Shown here: positions 1-11,989 of the stretch, one piece after another
Layout: every line of letters starts with the position of its first letter
How positions within the stretch are numbered: the stretch's first letter is position 1
Source of the DNA: Pelecanus crispus
Lineage: Eukaryota; Chordata; Aves; Pelecaniformes; Pelecanidae
Length of the DNA: 64,000 nucleotides
Reading direction: 5' to 3'
NCBI RefSeq assembly: GCF_030463565.1
Contig: NC_134662.1
Coordinates: forward strand, 1,116,001-1,180,000
Made by a program: the position numbers and the translations under genes
Notes under the pieces: generated by a model
The model's database searches: none
The model's input: the letters and a program-made list of their open reading frames with translations, nothing else
Told to the model about the DNA's origin: nothing

Positions 1-3000
1 AGGCTACAAGCTCTCCAACTTTAAGGAGCAAAAAGATGATAAACGCTATTGGAATGACTTAAGTCAGCTGTTTTGCAAGTTAAGGAGTTTGTTCAATTTT
101 AAAAGCCTCTTACTGAACCAGGCATGAGAAGATATATGCTTTTAATAAAAAGGTTGGTTCCATTTGTTCAGCCAAAATGTTGTTTATTTTTAAGTCCAGA
201 GGAAAAAGGTCCATTTTGCGTATTGGAATAAAACTGCCCTCATTCCCTGTGTCCTGGGAGTATTTATACTGAGGCTCTTTGTGCTCCACATCTGACAGAT
301 ACAGGCAGCACCGTGTCCTTGTCCTGGCAACCCTGGTCAGGGCTGAAGGGGAATCGCCACCCCGCCGTCCATCAGGAAACGCACAGTTTTCTATTACAAG
401 TTATTTGGTGTTTCCTTGTCGGGGTCCATCCCAGGGTGGAACCTGAAGTCACTGCTTTAATATCTGACTCGTGCCATTCAGCAAATACAAAGGAAAAGCA
501 GCAAGATTTTCATGGATACAGTTAGTGAGGAAGTAACTGAAATCCAAAGACAACATCTGCAGTGCACTCCAGTTCCAATTTCATACCTAGCTGAACATGA
601 GCCACAGCGTACAGCCAAGCCGGTCCCTTTCCTGGCTCCCTAAAGGCTCAGCTCATCAGCACGCAGCCTTCTCTCACAACTGTCAACAGCTCATCGAACC
701 CAAACCCAATGTTACAGCAGAAACACCAAAAACTCAGAGTCAGAATCAAGACCAAACAGCTGGTTTGAACCACACGCTGGTTTTTTTTCTGGGCAACTAT
801 GATTTCTGAGCCCATGCCTTGGGGATAAGTTTCTTGATCTCTTTTAAAAAAAAAAAAAATTAAAAAAAGTCTTTGAGACATTAGGTTTATTACCAATATC
901 CCCTCTGCTGCCGCAGTTAGACATGAGCAAATAAATCAGAAGTCTCTTCTCAGCAACATTTTGTATCCTCAGCTTCTGAGAGGATCCAGGATATAAAGGG
1001 CTGAGTTTGTAGAGATTACTCAAACTGAAGAAAGACAAACCCTGTTTGTGGAAAGTTGGCTCAGAAGAGCAAGTTATGCACTACGACTCCAAAACTCAAA
1101 CACGTGCAGCGAGGTAAGCCGGTTCCTCGAAGAGCAGCCCATGCTTCTTCGCTGCTCCAAGGCAGAGACCACGGCACCGGATCCTGCCTGCCACGCAGCT
1201 TATGCGAAACACGCCAGCAAAATATCCCCCTTGTCAGTCTTCAGGCATTGCAACAAGATATGTGATCCAGTTTATATCATCCAAAGGGCAACGGGGGTTT
1301 CAAAACTCCCTCAAATGACTGAGCAGCTCAAGACTGCTGAGGTCAGGCTGGAGCGCTGCTCTCCAGCCAGAACACATGCCCAGGAACAAGCAGAAGACAA
1401 GGGGCCCCCAGCTCTGTCCTGCATATTTAGACTATGCAGCCCAGTAACACAGTTATTTCTCCCAGACAGGGAAACCATAGCAGGCCAGATGAATACCTTG
1501 ATCGAAGCCACAAAGAGAAAAGCCACAGTCAAGATGAGAAAGACAACAAGTGGAAAGGCTAAGGCCAAATGATCACAGCAAAGGGGAATTGTTAGGTGCA
1601 GGTCATGACTCCTCTGGGCTGCTCGTGGCCTGTCTACATGACAAGTACCTCAACAAGTGTAAACCCTTGGAGCAATTCTGAGGCTTTGATAGGATCCAGA
1701 GCAAATTGGAACTAGAACCAGCCCCACCTTCTTTGGGTGCAGCTCATACGCACCAGCTTCTGTACAGATTAGCTTCCCTGGAACATCTCCACCAAGAAAA
1801 AACCCACACCTTCTGGCAAGGCTGCCAGAGGCTAAGTCTGTTCCTCTCACTGAGCAACCCCTTTCCCTGATTACCGTAACAAAGACCTGGCACCTCACCT
1901 GTGGGGAATGTAACCCACTCATCTGTACATAAGTACCTTCTTTGTTTTTTAAAATTTAGCAAGGAACACACTCACTGCGTGCAGGTCGCCAAAGCTCCAG
2001 CTGCTGCTCACACAAGCTGACGTCTAACCCCCAGGAGCAAGGCCACCCAGCTGCTTTCCAAATCCCTTTTGGCTAACTTGGGTATGCAGACACTGCATTT
2101 TCTAACCATATGATCCTGCAAACGTCATCAGTGAACTGAAGGTTTTCAGTTACTAAAGGGCATTTCCAAACATCAATGCTTTCCTTTTCACGATGAAAAC
2201 TGGACTGCCCTGGGGCCCTAAGATCATCTGAACACAAACTTCTCGAGGGAGACAAGTACAAAGAATTGCTTCCTTCACCACATCTAAGCACCTGCTCCCA
2301 CACACCCTGTCTCATCCAGCAAATGCACATCTTTCCACCACCCAAGTCCAATCCCAGGCCTGTAACATGTCTTTCAGGACCCAGCTATGCCTACTGCAGG
2401 TGGCTGCAGTGCCTAACCGGGACGCCTGCAGTGCCCAACCCGGACGCCTGCAGCGCCTAAACCGGCACGCCTGCAGCGCCCGTGCTCTGGGCGACTGGCA
2501 GGGTACCTCGCCTCCTGTACATTACGGAGGGCAAGCTCTGGCCTCCAGACCCTCGCGCCCGCAGTGATTATGCACCCTGAGATACTGCCACCACAGACAT
2601 GCATGGGCAGGATGCGATGAGCGGCCTGAAGTGCTCCCTGCTACTGTTAAAAGGTTGCATAAGTGGTTTAATCTAAAGGAGGAAAAAAAAAGAAAACAAC
2701 AACAACAAAACAACAACCCCAAGAACTGGTCCCAAACTCTGCAGGGCTTTGTTTTTCAGTTCTGTTTGTTTGAACATACTCTCTGCTGAGGGTTGAAGGC
2801 CGCAGCATTATTCTGTTCTTTAAAAAAAGTACATGATTTTGTACGTCAGCTATCTGACTCCCAAAAGTTACCCCACAGGTCTGCTGCGTAACACCCTAAC
2901 AGTACCCGAAAAGCCAGCAACCCATCTGCCCACACTTGATCCATCAGCTGAAGGTAGCTCTAAAGCTTCGAAAGACGTGCCCTCAGGCACAGAGAAGGGA

Positions 3001-5805
3001 GTTCTGCTGAGACCTCACCGCAACCCTCGCATCACCCAGGACTGGGGTAGAAATCTCAAGTCACATGCTCAGAAGTCATCTGAATGCAACGGTCCTACAA
3101 GTCAGGGTGCAACGAGCCCCGTCGAGTGAGAAAAGTGACACAGCATTTCTGGCATATACCCCAACACCTGATGCCACACAACTGCTTTTAAAACATTTTA
3201 AAATTTGGTAAATTACACACAGGAGAGCATTTCGTTCCCCAGGCAGCTTCTCAGTTTCCTGCCTTGCCTGCAACATTTGGTTGACAGTCGCAGTTAAAGG
3301 AGGTGCTGTAAAAACTCCAGCATTAACTTGCTCTTCAGCCAGTGCCAATGGAGCAATGCTGTGAATCAGTCATTGGACATACCTGACCCTAGGCTCAAAC
3401 AAAACAAACCCCAAAAAGCAAGAAGGAAAAAAAAAAAAAATCAAGGGACAATGTCCTGGGAGCTCGTGAACCTTCTAATAAAGATTCACACCAGGAACCT
3501 CCTCCTCCTCCACCTTTAACAGCAAAACACCCAGGCTGAGATACCGTGAAGCATCACTGCTGTCCACAGAGGCTTACCTGCCTCGTCCCCAGGGCTGGAC
3601 TTCCAATGTTGGTAAGATGCTCCAAGTTTAACCATGTAACACCCAGGAGGAGGTTAGACGCTTCTAGGAAGCAGCCTTTTTACACTCCTGTTTTTGTCAT
3701 ATTTGTACATTATCTACCACTGCCAGGGACTCAACTCCGCTGCCTTTCAAGTATTCCAATGACACAGCTCAGCAGCAGTGAAACAGTAATGCAAGCCTTC
3801 ACTTGCTGGGCTCCTGCTGGGGACAAATGATCAAATCTTCTCTTACCAAGCCACTATTTAAGCATATTCTAGAAGCTCCCTGAAGTCTTGATTATTTAGA
3901 CTATGGTTTGATGGCAAATGAGTTTGTTTCCCAGACACAGATGAAGAGAAAGTCTTCCACAGAATGCAATTTAGTCATTTTCTTTCCCAAACAGAGACAT
4001 TGCCAAGGTCTGACTTTCTGTTCCCCACTGGTAAAAAAATATTGCAGTGAGCCTTCGTGATCAATATACTGTTGTTTTCCAAAGCCTGCATCCACACACA
4101 TCCCTCCTCTCCAAAGCTTTCAGCATATTTGATCAACCTCTGCAGTAGCTGCACTTCAGCACCATGTCTTGCAGCACTGGCAAACGAGTGACTGGCAAAG
4201 ATGAAACCCACGTGGCACACATGCTGCCGTTCTCAGTGGGCTCCCACCAGCAGTGAACCCTAATTGTCACACAAGGCCATAGGAATGGGCCTGGTGTGAA
4301 CGTGGCAGAGCTGCAACACAGCAGGGCTCCCGCTACCCCCGATTTCAGGGTACCTATCTTGTTGTTCACCCCCTCGTTTTTCAGTCAAACTTTATCTTAG
4401 AAGAGCGTTGCCTAATATATAGCAATATGTTACTCAATATTTGAAAAGAAGCAAAAGCATCAAGTTTACATGTTGAGAAAAAGATCAGTGTAAAAATGAG
4501 AAGCCTGAAGGATGATTTTTTTCTTGCTGCGAGCTGTACTTGGGAAACATCAGGCCATGCATTACAGCTGGAGTGCCAAAAATGAACAAAGTTATCTCAG
4601 ATCTTCTGAGACTTGTTATCTGCCACAAGACCATATGAAAGGAAAGTTTACTGCACTTTAATTACCAACATCTGGAAAAATGGATTGCAACATTAGGAGA
4701 AAATTCTTTGCAGAGGGTATCTCCAACCAAAAATCAGCCATTCAGCCATTTTAATAACAAGTTTCATAAGGAAACAACTGAAAACCAGCTGGGACATGAG
4801 AAAACACCTGCTGCTCCTCTAAGTATTCAAAAGACATCAGCTTTGAGAGGTGAACAGCAGCACAATTCACTACATAATGCAACTATACAGACCCTCTGCC
4901 CACCTCCCTCTGCATTTTATCACACTCTTTCTGCAGGGAAAGACAAATGCGCTAGTAAGACTTGAAAGTTTTAGTGAAATCATCAACCAGGGTGAAAAAT
5001 ATCGGTTATCATGCCCACAAAGCAATGCTTGCAGAAGTGCTACCCATCAGTGGGGAAAACAACCGTCCCACCACCCGCACGCACATCCCCGCCCTGCTCC
5101 GGCCTAGCAGTGCAGCCTCCTGAAGCCACCAGAGCCACATGGGCTCTCATTTCTCTTTGCACCCGTGCCCTCTACCAAAATAACGGCAGCAACAACACAA
5201 GAATACTTCTGCTTCCTAGCCCTACTGCTTCAGAGAGCTCCCCTTGGAAGAGGGGCAGCATCTGCAGCAATGCCAAAGCTCAAGGGCTCCCCAGTCCTGT
5301 ACAGTCACTTGCCAAGCACTTTCAGTTTATTCAGAACAAATGGATTTTCCAGCTCTGGGTAAACACCAGTTCCAGCTCGGAAAAAAAACAATTTTCATGT
5401 AGCAGTAACGCATGCAGCAGATCGACACAGAAGTGCCCACACAGCGTTGGACCGGTCAGTCCCTCAAAGGGCATTACTCAGAAGGATGCAAAACACTATT
5501 TCAGGATGGGGAATCCCATGCCAGGAAGAACTTGCATTCTCCTCAGTGTTCTCCTCCTTGGTTTATAAAGTATCATTTACACTGTTACACAAATAATAAC
5601 GTTCTGCTTGGAGACAACCTGGAGCTGGCACAAACCGCCTGCCAGCACGCAGCAGCCCTGCTCGCTCCAACTGCTCAGAGCAGCGCGCAGCTGGCACGCA
5701 ACCACCGCTCGAAACCAGGCAGCGTGCTGATCTTCAAACGGGCATTTGATCTGGAATTTAAGTTGCCTCCTTATATTTTTCAACTTAGCTATTTCACTGT
5801 ACAAA
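1..5805. other. Left intergenic region, no gene recognised
   Basis: Both strands were read for protein families and nothing convincing was found. Open frames here are under about 175 codons and resemble no family I know. The RING-CH cysteine/histidine pattern and transmembrane pair expected for MARCHF2, the gene next to RAB11B in human, are absent. A 3.4-copy minisatellite (2404-2480) and a poly-A run near 848-861 are the only simple structures. The region could be intron of a gene whose promoter is the CpG island at 10.5-11.9 kb, but that is inference from synteny. Confidence 0.5.
2404..2480. repeat. Minisatellite, 22-23 bp unit, about 3.4 copies
   Basis: Units begin with CTGCAG at 2404, 2426, 2448 and 2471. 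Each contains a CTGCAGYGCCYAA core followed by a GC-rich CCGGNACGC end. The copies differ by a few substitutions and one inserted base. It lies in otherwise unremarkable intergenic sequence. Confidence 0.85.
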
Positions 5806-5810
5806 CCTCT
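5806..5810. repeat. Target-site duplication, left copy (CCTCT)
   Basis: CCTCT immediately before the LTR start is repeated exactly after its end at 6383-6387. This fixes the element boundaries and shows insertion by an integrase. Confidence 0.85.
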
Positions 5811-6382
5811 TGTCCTGGTTTCGGCTGGGATAGAGTTAATTTTCTTCCTAGCAGCAGGCATAGTGCTGTGTTTTGGATTTAGTAGGAGAAGAATGTTGAT
5901 AACATGCTGATGTTTTTAGTTGTTGCTGAGTACTGCTTATGCTAGTCAAGGACTTTTTCAGCTTCCCATGCTCTGCCAGGCGCACAAGAAACTGGGAGGG
6001 GGCACAGCCAGAATAGTTGATCCAAACTGACCAAAGGGCTATTCCATACCATATGACGTCATGCTCAGTATAGAAACTGGGGGGGGGGTGGTTGGGGAGC
6101 AGCGATCGCTGCTCGGGAACTGTCTGGGTATCGGTCGGCGGGTGGTGAGCAATTGCATTGTGCATCACTTGCTTCGTGTATCATTATTATTATTATCATT
6201 ATTATACTGTTACTATTAGCATTACTATTTTACTTTATTTCAATTATTAAACTGTTCTTATCTCAACCCAGGAGCGTTTCTCACTCTTACTCCTCCGATT
6301 CTCTCCCCCATCCCATCGGGGTAGGGGGAGTGAGCGAGCGGCTGCGTGGTGCTTAGTTGCTGGCTGGGGCTAAACCACGACA
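5811..6382 (+). mobile_element. Solo LTR of an endogenous retrovirus (ERVL-like)
   Basis: A 572-bp block begins TGTCCTGGTTTCGG and ends ACCACGACA, so it has the TG...CA ends of an LTR. It is flanked by identical 5-bp direct repeats CCTCT (5806-5810 and 6383-6387). A 5-bp duplication fits class III/ERVL-type elements. The start and end match a repeat common in neoavian genomes, as I remember it. It holds a perfect CRE (TGACGTCA, 6054-6061), a TATA-like TATAGAAA (6069-6076), a run of nine or more G near 6080, an ATT-rich microsatellite (about 6181-6210) and an ATTAAA polyadenylation signal (6246-6251). No gag, pol or env lies beside it, so it is a solo LTR, most simply left by recombination between two LTRs. 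Confidence 0.9.
6054..6076 (+). promoter_or_regulatory. CRE and TATA-like box inside the solo LTR
   Basis: TGACGTCA (6054-6061), the full cAMP-response element palindrome, is followed eight bases later by TATAGAAA (6069-6076). Their order matches the U3 promoter of an LTR read on the plus strand. Whether it is still active cannot be judged from sequence. Confidence 0.5.
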
Positions 6383-6387
6383 CCTCT
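6383..6387. repeat. Target-site duplication, right copy (CCTCT)
   Basis: Exact repeat of the five bases at 5806-5810 on the other side of the solo LTR. Confidence 0.85.
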
Positions 6388-9300
6388 TTAGCACATTCAC
6401 TTTTCAGAGAGCTTTCCAGAAAAGGCACCAACAACCACCTTTGACCCCACCACCCACCTGCATCCAAAGAGCTCCAAAGTGGGCACCAACTGAGCACGTC
6501 CTCCTTCTCCAGGTCAGCCAAAGAAGAGCATTAGCTGATTTCACCACTGTCTCCCTTCTGCCCACTCCTTACCGCTAAAAATTCCCTCCTTGATCCTGAA
6601 GTGAAACTTCACAATTGATATCAGTGCTGCAAAATCCCAGTCTCTCTCTCCTGCAATTAAGTTTGCAATGTTTTGCTTAGGCTGCATTTCTAGTTCTTCT
6701 GGAGACACAGGCCTTGACTGATTTGTCTACAGGCAAGTACAAGAAAAAACTGGGAGGAAATAGAAGTTGACAACAGTCTGGAATTGTAGTTTACCTTTTC
6801 CCTCCCACCACTCTCAAATGTAAACCCAAACAGCTTTCAGCTGAAACAAGACTAAAGCTGACAAAGTTTCAAATAAAGAAATAGGTGTTAAAGCCAAGAC
6901 TGCAAGAGCTTGGTGCATTCCCCTATTTGCAGAGGACTGCTTTAGAAACTAGGTTTGATTTGTTTGTACTTATATTTGCCAAGCCAGTACTGCTCCTTGC
7001 CCCTTGTTCCCTCTCTTTGGGAACAGCAGGAGAATGTTTCCTTCGGTCTATCACTGACATGACAACTGATTAAAGTTGCAAGAGCAGTTCCAGCATGCCT
7101 GCCCTTGAGGTTAACCACACATAATCATCTTGTGTTATATCAGGAATTGAAAAGTTCAGTTAGAATTGCTGCATAAAATCTGGATGAAAACTTATAGATG
7201 CCTATTTTGATTGAAAATGGGGACAAATCACAGATTCCAAACTGTAACACTGCTTGTCCTAGAGAGGTCTGGGGCAGGGAATGCATTTGCAGAGCTGACA
7301 GGCGGGAAGAGCTGCAGGTCAGTACAGCTCCCGTCAGGCTATTCACTTTCCTAGAGGATACAAAGGGTTCAGTCCCTGCCCTGAGACACCGTCAGTCCAT
7401 ACCTTCAGGATTTTGCCATTCTGCATTCTGCCATCAGTGCTCTCACAACCTGTAACCGTCACAGCTATAAAGAGACATATTCCACCACCAGGAAAGGTAG
7501 CCAAAACCGTAAGAAGGCCAGTAGCGACTCCCCCGCTTTTGAAAGGCGGGATAAACATCCAAGCACTCTCCCAAATGCTCAGCAAGTGGGTAACCACCTC
7601 TCCCAGCAGGGCTGCATTTGTTGCTGCGATGCTGATGAGCTAGAGCCAACCTGGTCTAACCACGGCAAACACGGCATAAAGATGACAGAGAGAGCGTGAC
7701 AGCGTCCTCCCCGGGGAACGGCACTGCTGCAGTCGGAGCTGGGAAGAGAACGAGACCAGACTTGGAGAGGTGGAGAACCTGCTCTTCACGTGCATAACAT
7801 TCACTGTCTCAATAAGCCACGAACTGTGCCTCAGCACAGATTAATCCATCGCTTCAGCACCAGAGAAAGCTATTCTGCACAAACTTCATGGGAACTGCTT
7901 GACTACCCTTCCCATTGATTTGGTGCTGCGCTCATTTCCTTCGCATAGAAGTGACTCACAGATTTATTTTTCATATGGCTTGTCTTTTACATCACAGAGA
8001 CTGTGCGCCTGTTTCTTACTTAGAAGTGGTTAGTGTGTTTTCAAATGGACAAACGTAAGTAAACAGATCAGTTCTCTCTCATGGGAAGGGTTTGAGCTAA
8101 GAGCACGCAGAAGCGTAAGTTAACTAGAGTAACTAAGTCTGGGGGGCAGAAAAGACACACCAGTTACGCACTTTAATCTGGAGGGGGAAAAAAAAAAACA
8201 GTTTAGAAAACGGAAACTCTAAAATCTCCAAATATCCAAAGCTGAGTCAACGTCAAGTGGGGGAAAAATAAACTCATCCTGTAGTTTATAGTTCAGGATG
8301 CCCAATTCCTCTCTTCATCTTCTAAGAAAAGGTTCTCTGTTTTTTAGTGTAAAAAGCCAAGATACTTTAAACAATAGTGAAAAAAGCCCCTAAACAGACA
8401 TTTTACTTTGTATCTCTGCCTTCAGGATTAACAGTCTCAGAGCCCATATCCAGCCTCAACTTGCCCAGCTTGTGCTGGATGCATTTTGGGTTGATTTTGG
8501 TCATGCTGTTTCAAGGAATCTCTGCTAACTTCCTCTGAGGGAAACATTGTGTCCTGCACTTGCTTGATCCGGGCCAGCATCAATAAGCTAGAATGGGAAA
8601 GCCCCTCTTCCAACATCTATTAAGGCAAGAACTCTGTCGGAAGCTGTTTACAATTAGTACATTTGTAATACTGCTCATCTGCATGGTCTCCTTGGTGTCC
8701 AGCGTGGGTGAGCTCACTCTGCAGCCTCAGTACAATTCCACAGCAAAAAAAGGGCAAACACCTCAGAAACAAGAAACCATTAGTTCCAATGCTTTTTTCC
8801 TGTTTCTGCTTAAAGACTGCCAGTGGTATTAATTTGCTAACCACACACAGACAATCCAGGTTTTACAGCTGGTATTTCATGCCCATGGCACACACATTAA
8901 GCTCACACTTGGCTGTTTCCTGGGCCACCTGGGCCACTCCCGGCAAAGTTAAGACTTCCTTACTGATGGAAGCTGCCTGTAACGCTCCACTGCGCGTGCT
9001 TGGGGGTAGTTAGATCTTGCATCCTCAGCCGGGGTTATTAAATTCACTGGTACAGTGCACACGACAAAGGGATTTTCCAGTCCCAGCTCCTTTCCCTTCA
9101 AGCCTGTTTGCGAAGGGTGGCATACCATCACAGTTTCAAATGCACCTGGAAAACCAGGGCTCTTCTAGCCCTCCAAACACTCTCCCCTGCAGCTGTCTCC
9201 ATAATCCTTTGGAGATGCAAAAAAGTATTCAAACACTTAAGCCTTGGAAAGACAAGGCTAACATCCAGCTGTTAAAAGGATTATTCTGTGCATGTGCAAG

Positions 9301-10500
9301 CTTGGCAACTGAGCAGGGCTGTACGTCCCCATGAGCGGGGTGGATAAAGGGGACTGGCCGTGGCCATCAGAGATGACCTACCGCAGTGGCATCACAGGCA
9401 TTCTTGACAAGAACCTGGAAAAAGATCGAGAAAGTGCTAGACGCTGTATTAGCAGGGAAAGACACAGAGATAAATGCTGGCTGGAAGGAGAGTGGAGCAA
9501 GAGAATGAGAGTCCCAAGGAAAATGAGGGCTGGTAACAGGGAGGGTTGAGAGGGGGACGCAAACAGTCCCTTGAGGACGAGCAAATAAAGGGCACAGGGT
9601 GGGATGAGCAGCACGTCCCCACTGGCAGATCTTCATCACACACACAGCAGGGCAGGACAGCCCTGTCGCCGGACACTGCGGGGACAGTGCACTGAATACA
9701 AAGAAGCCTGATGAAAAGCCAGAGCTGCTCCAGCTAACCCTGGCATCTCCAGTTAGCCATCATCAACACTGACTTGAGAGACATCCCACCTGTCTGCTTG
9801 TAAAATGGGAGCTCTGCACAGCTTCCTCCGAGAGGACAAGTCACACACCAGCCTGCACTCTCATCGGGGCAGTAGCATCGTACAGCGCAGATGCGTCACG
9901 CCACGTTTAGGCGAGCACTGTGGTACTAACAGTGCAGGCAACTGCACGGGTAAGCGAGAACTCTCAGTCCAAGGCCGCCGGGCAGCTTTTTGGTTTTTAA
10001 TCTTGGTCTCCACATCAGAGAACGTGCTCATATGATAAAGGCAAATGTTTGAGACTCCGAGAAGAGCACCTCCAACGTCACAATCATCTTCCTGCACACG
10101 AGCCACAGACTCGTCCCGCAGACAAATCCCACAAACGAGCAATTTTGGTCTCTGTTGCTAGCAGTTAAGTTGTCTCAAGAAAGCTGGTTTAAATGAGATA
10201 TAGAGATTTACATGTCCCAGTTTAGGAAAAGTCAGTCACAAACGCTAAGCTTATGCCACAGTGGAAGGCAGCTGGTGCTCCAACACGCAGCTGTAGCAAG
10301 TTCTTCAGCTGTGACACTGAACTCACTCCCTTGGGAAATCTCGGTAACAAGCTCTACAAGCCAGCGCATTCCCTGTCATGCCACACAGCGCTCACTAGGT
10401 CAAAACCATGCGTTAGAACGAGAGCCAGCAGCACTGCAGGAGAGGAGGAAAAGCGAGCACAGGAGTCCACTTGCAAAAAAGCCTTTCCCTACCAACTACT
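6388..10500. other. Intergenic or intronic stretch, nothing assignable
   Basis: About 4 kb of mixed-composition sequence with no recognised exon, RNA gene or transposon. Several minus-strand frames are open for 70-90 codons (for example 7343-7597 and 9861-10142), but none resembles a known protein or has paired splice borders I trust. If the CpG island to the right drives a minus-strand gene, this would be its first intron. Confidence 0.45.
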
Positions 10501-10544
10501 TACACCCCTGGAAATAAAGTCTGATGAACGGATACGAAAAATTG

Positions 10545-11935
10545 CTGCTCCGAGCCGCCGGGCCTACAACGTTTTTCTCCCAGGGTGAGTTTCTACGCAA
10601 CGCCCGCAGCCTTTCCTCGCGGGGGTGGGCGCCCGCCCGCTCCCGCCCCGCCGGGAGGAGCCGCAGCTCTGCCTTCCGCGGGGGCACCGCGGGGCCGGCT
10701 GCCGCTCGGGACGCCGCGCCGGCGGCGAGCGCTGCGGGGAAGGGCCCGGGGCCGGCGGCAGCGGGCTCGCGCGGCTGCCCGGGGCCGGCGGGAGCGGGCG
10801 GAGGGGCCGCGCCGCTGCCGGGAGGCGGCTGCGGAGAGCGCGGCCAGGCCGGCCGCCCCCCGCCGAGACCCCGCGGCGCGGCGCAGCGAGCCCCAGGGCG
10901 CGGCTCCGGCGGCGCGCTGCCGGACACCGGGGCGCTGCGGGCACCCCCCGCGGCGGGGACCTCCCCCCCCCAGCGGGGCTGAGGGAGCGGGAGGGGCCGC
11001 CGGGGCTCTCGGGCCGCCATCCCCGGGCCGGCCAGAACCGCGGCCCGGCCGCCTCGGCCCGCCCGGGACGCCGCTCCCGCCGCCGCAGCCCCGCACCGGA
11101 ACGCGGCCCGACCCGGCCGGGAGCGGGCGCTGCCCCCGGCGCCCGCAGGTGCCGCCCCGCCCCGCCCGGTACCTGCGGTCCCGGCGCCCGCGGCCCCTCA
11201 GCGCGGCGCGCGCCGCCCCATCGCCGGCTCCTGCGGCCGCCGGGCACCGCCCACCCGCGACTGCCCGCCCTCACCGCGGCGCCGCCGCCGCCCGCCAATC
11301 CCCGCGCCGCGCCGCGCTGACGCCAGCGCCGGCACACCCAATGGGCCGCGCGGAACCCGGCCGGCGTCGCAACGCGACCCCGCTGGCAACAGCCGCTGGC
11401 CAATAGAGCCCCGGCCGGGCGGCCGCGCCCCGCCCCCGGCCGGCCCGGCCCCGCCCCCGCCCCCCTCCATCCCGTCAGAGGCGGCCGCGCCCCCTCGGCC
11501 CCTCCCGGGGCTGCGGGAGCCGGGGGGCGAGCGGAGGCGGCGCGGCGGTGCCCCCTCGCCTCGGGCCGCAGCTGGAAGCCCCCCCCCCCGGGAGGAGCCG
11601 GCGCGGCGCGGGCCCCTCCTCTGCCGCAGCCCTGCGCCTGAGGTCTCGGCCGGCCGCGCCCCCGCCCCCCGCGGAGCAGCGAACCCCGGACCGGGCTCCG
11701 CCGCCGCGCACGGGGCGCGCTGCCACCTCCGCCTGCCCGCCGCCGGCCCCCGGGAGCCGCGCCAGGGGCTAAGGCGGCCGCCCGAGCCGCCCGGGGCCAG
11801 CGGAGCTCGGGGGCTGGCACCGAGGGCCGGCACCGCCGGGCTCCGGCTGCCCCGCCCCGCAGGGCACACACAGCCCGGGCCAGGGCAGGGGCACCCGCGC
11901 TGGTGCCGGCCGCAGCGCTCGGGGAGCGGGTCCGA
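10545..11935. promoter_or_regulatory. CpG island, orphan promoter (MARCHF2 candidate)
   Basis: About 1.4 kb of extreme GC content with very dense CpG stands out sharply from AT-rich flanks, as at a broad vertebrate promoter. Three CCAAT boxes lie in its centre (11295-11299, 11338-11342, 11400-11404). Possible splice donors exist on both strands: AGG|GTGAGT near 10583 on plus, CGCG|GTGAGG near 11270 on minus. Long open frames through it on all frames are artefacts of the lack of AT-rich stops. In human the next gene after RAB11B in the same direction is MARCHF2, so a minus-strand MARCHF2 first exon is the best guess. No coding exon confirms this. Confidence 0.6.
11295..11404. promoter_or_regulatory. 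Three CCAAT boxes in the CpG island
   Basis: CCAAT occurs at 11295-11299, 11338-11342 and 11400-11404, spaced 43 and 62 bases apart, on the plus strand. Clustered CCAAT boxes bind NF-Y and usually sit within about 100 bases upstream of start sites. The cluster places the likely core promoter near 11.2-11.5 kb but does not give the direction. Confidence 0.5.
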
Positions 11936-11989
11936 AATTGCGTCCCCACCGTGTTCTACAGTTGCGTTTGGAACAGAACTTTACACACA

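Noticed and set aside
1311-1568. Hydrophobic minus-strand stretch (ALAFPLVVFLILTVAFLFV) followed by a possible donor
   Set aside because: A pyrimidine-rich tract translates as hydrophobic residues by chance. It matches no transmembrane segment of MARCHF2 or another expected neighbour, and no joining exons were found.
1048-1572. 174-codon plus-strand open frame
   Set aside because: No domain, no splice context and no resemblance to known proteins; codon pattern looks random.
8400-8640. Minus-strand frame with MLARIKQVQDTMFPSEEV after a CCTTAATAG acceptor-like sequence
   Set aside because: About 60 codons, no family recognised, no convincing donor; kept only as unassigned sequence.
10564-11949. 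461-codon minus-strand open frame, with similar long frames on other frames across 10.5-11.9 kb
   Set aside because: Composition is Ala/Gly/Pro/Arg only, all frames are open because the CpG island lacks AT-rich stops, and no domain is visible.
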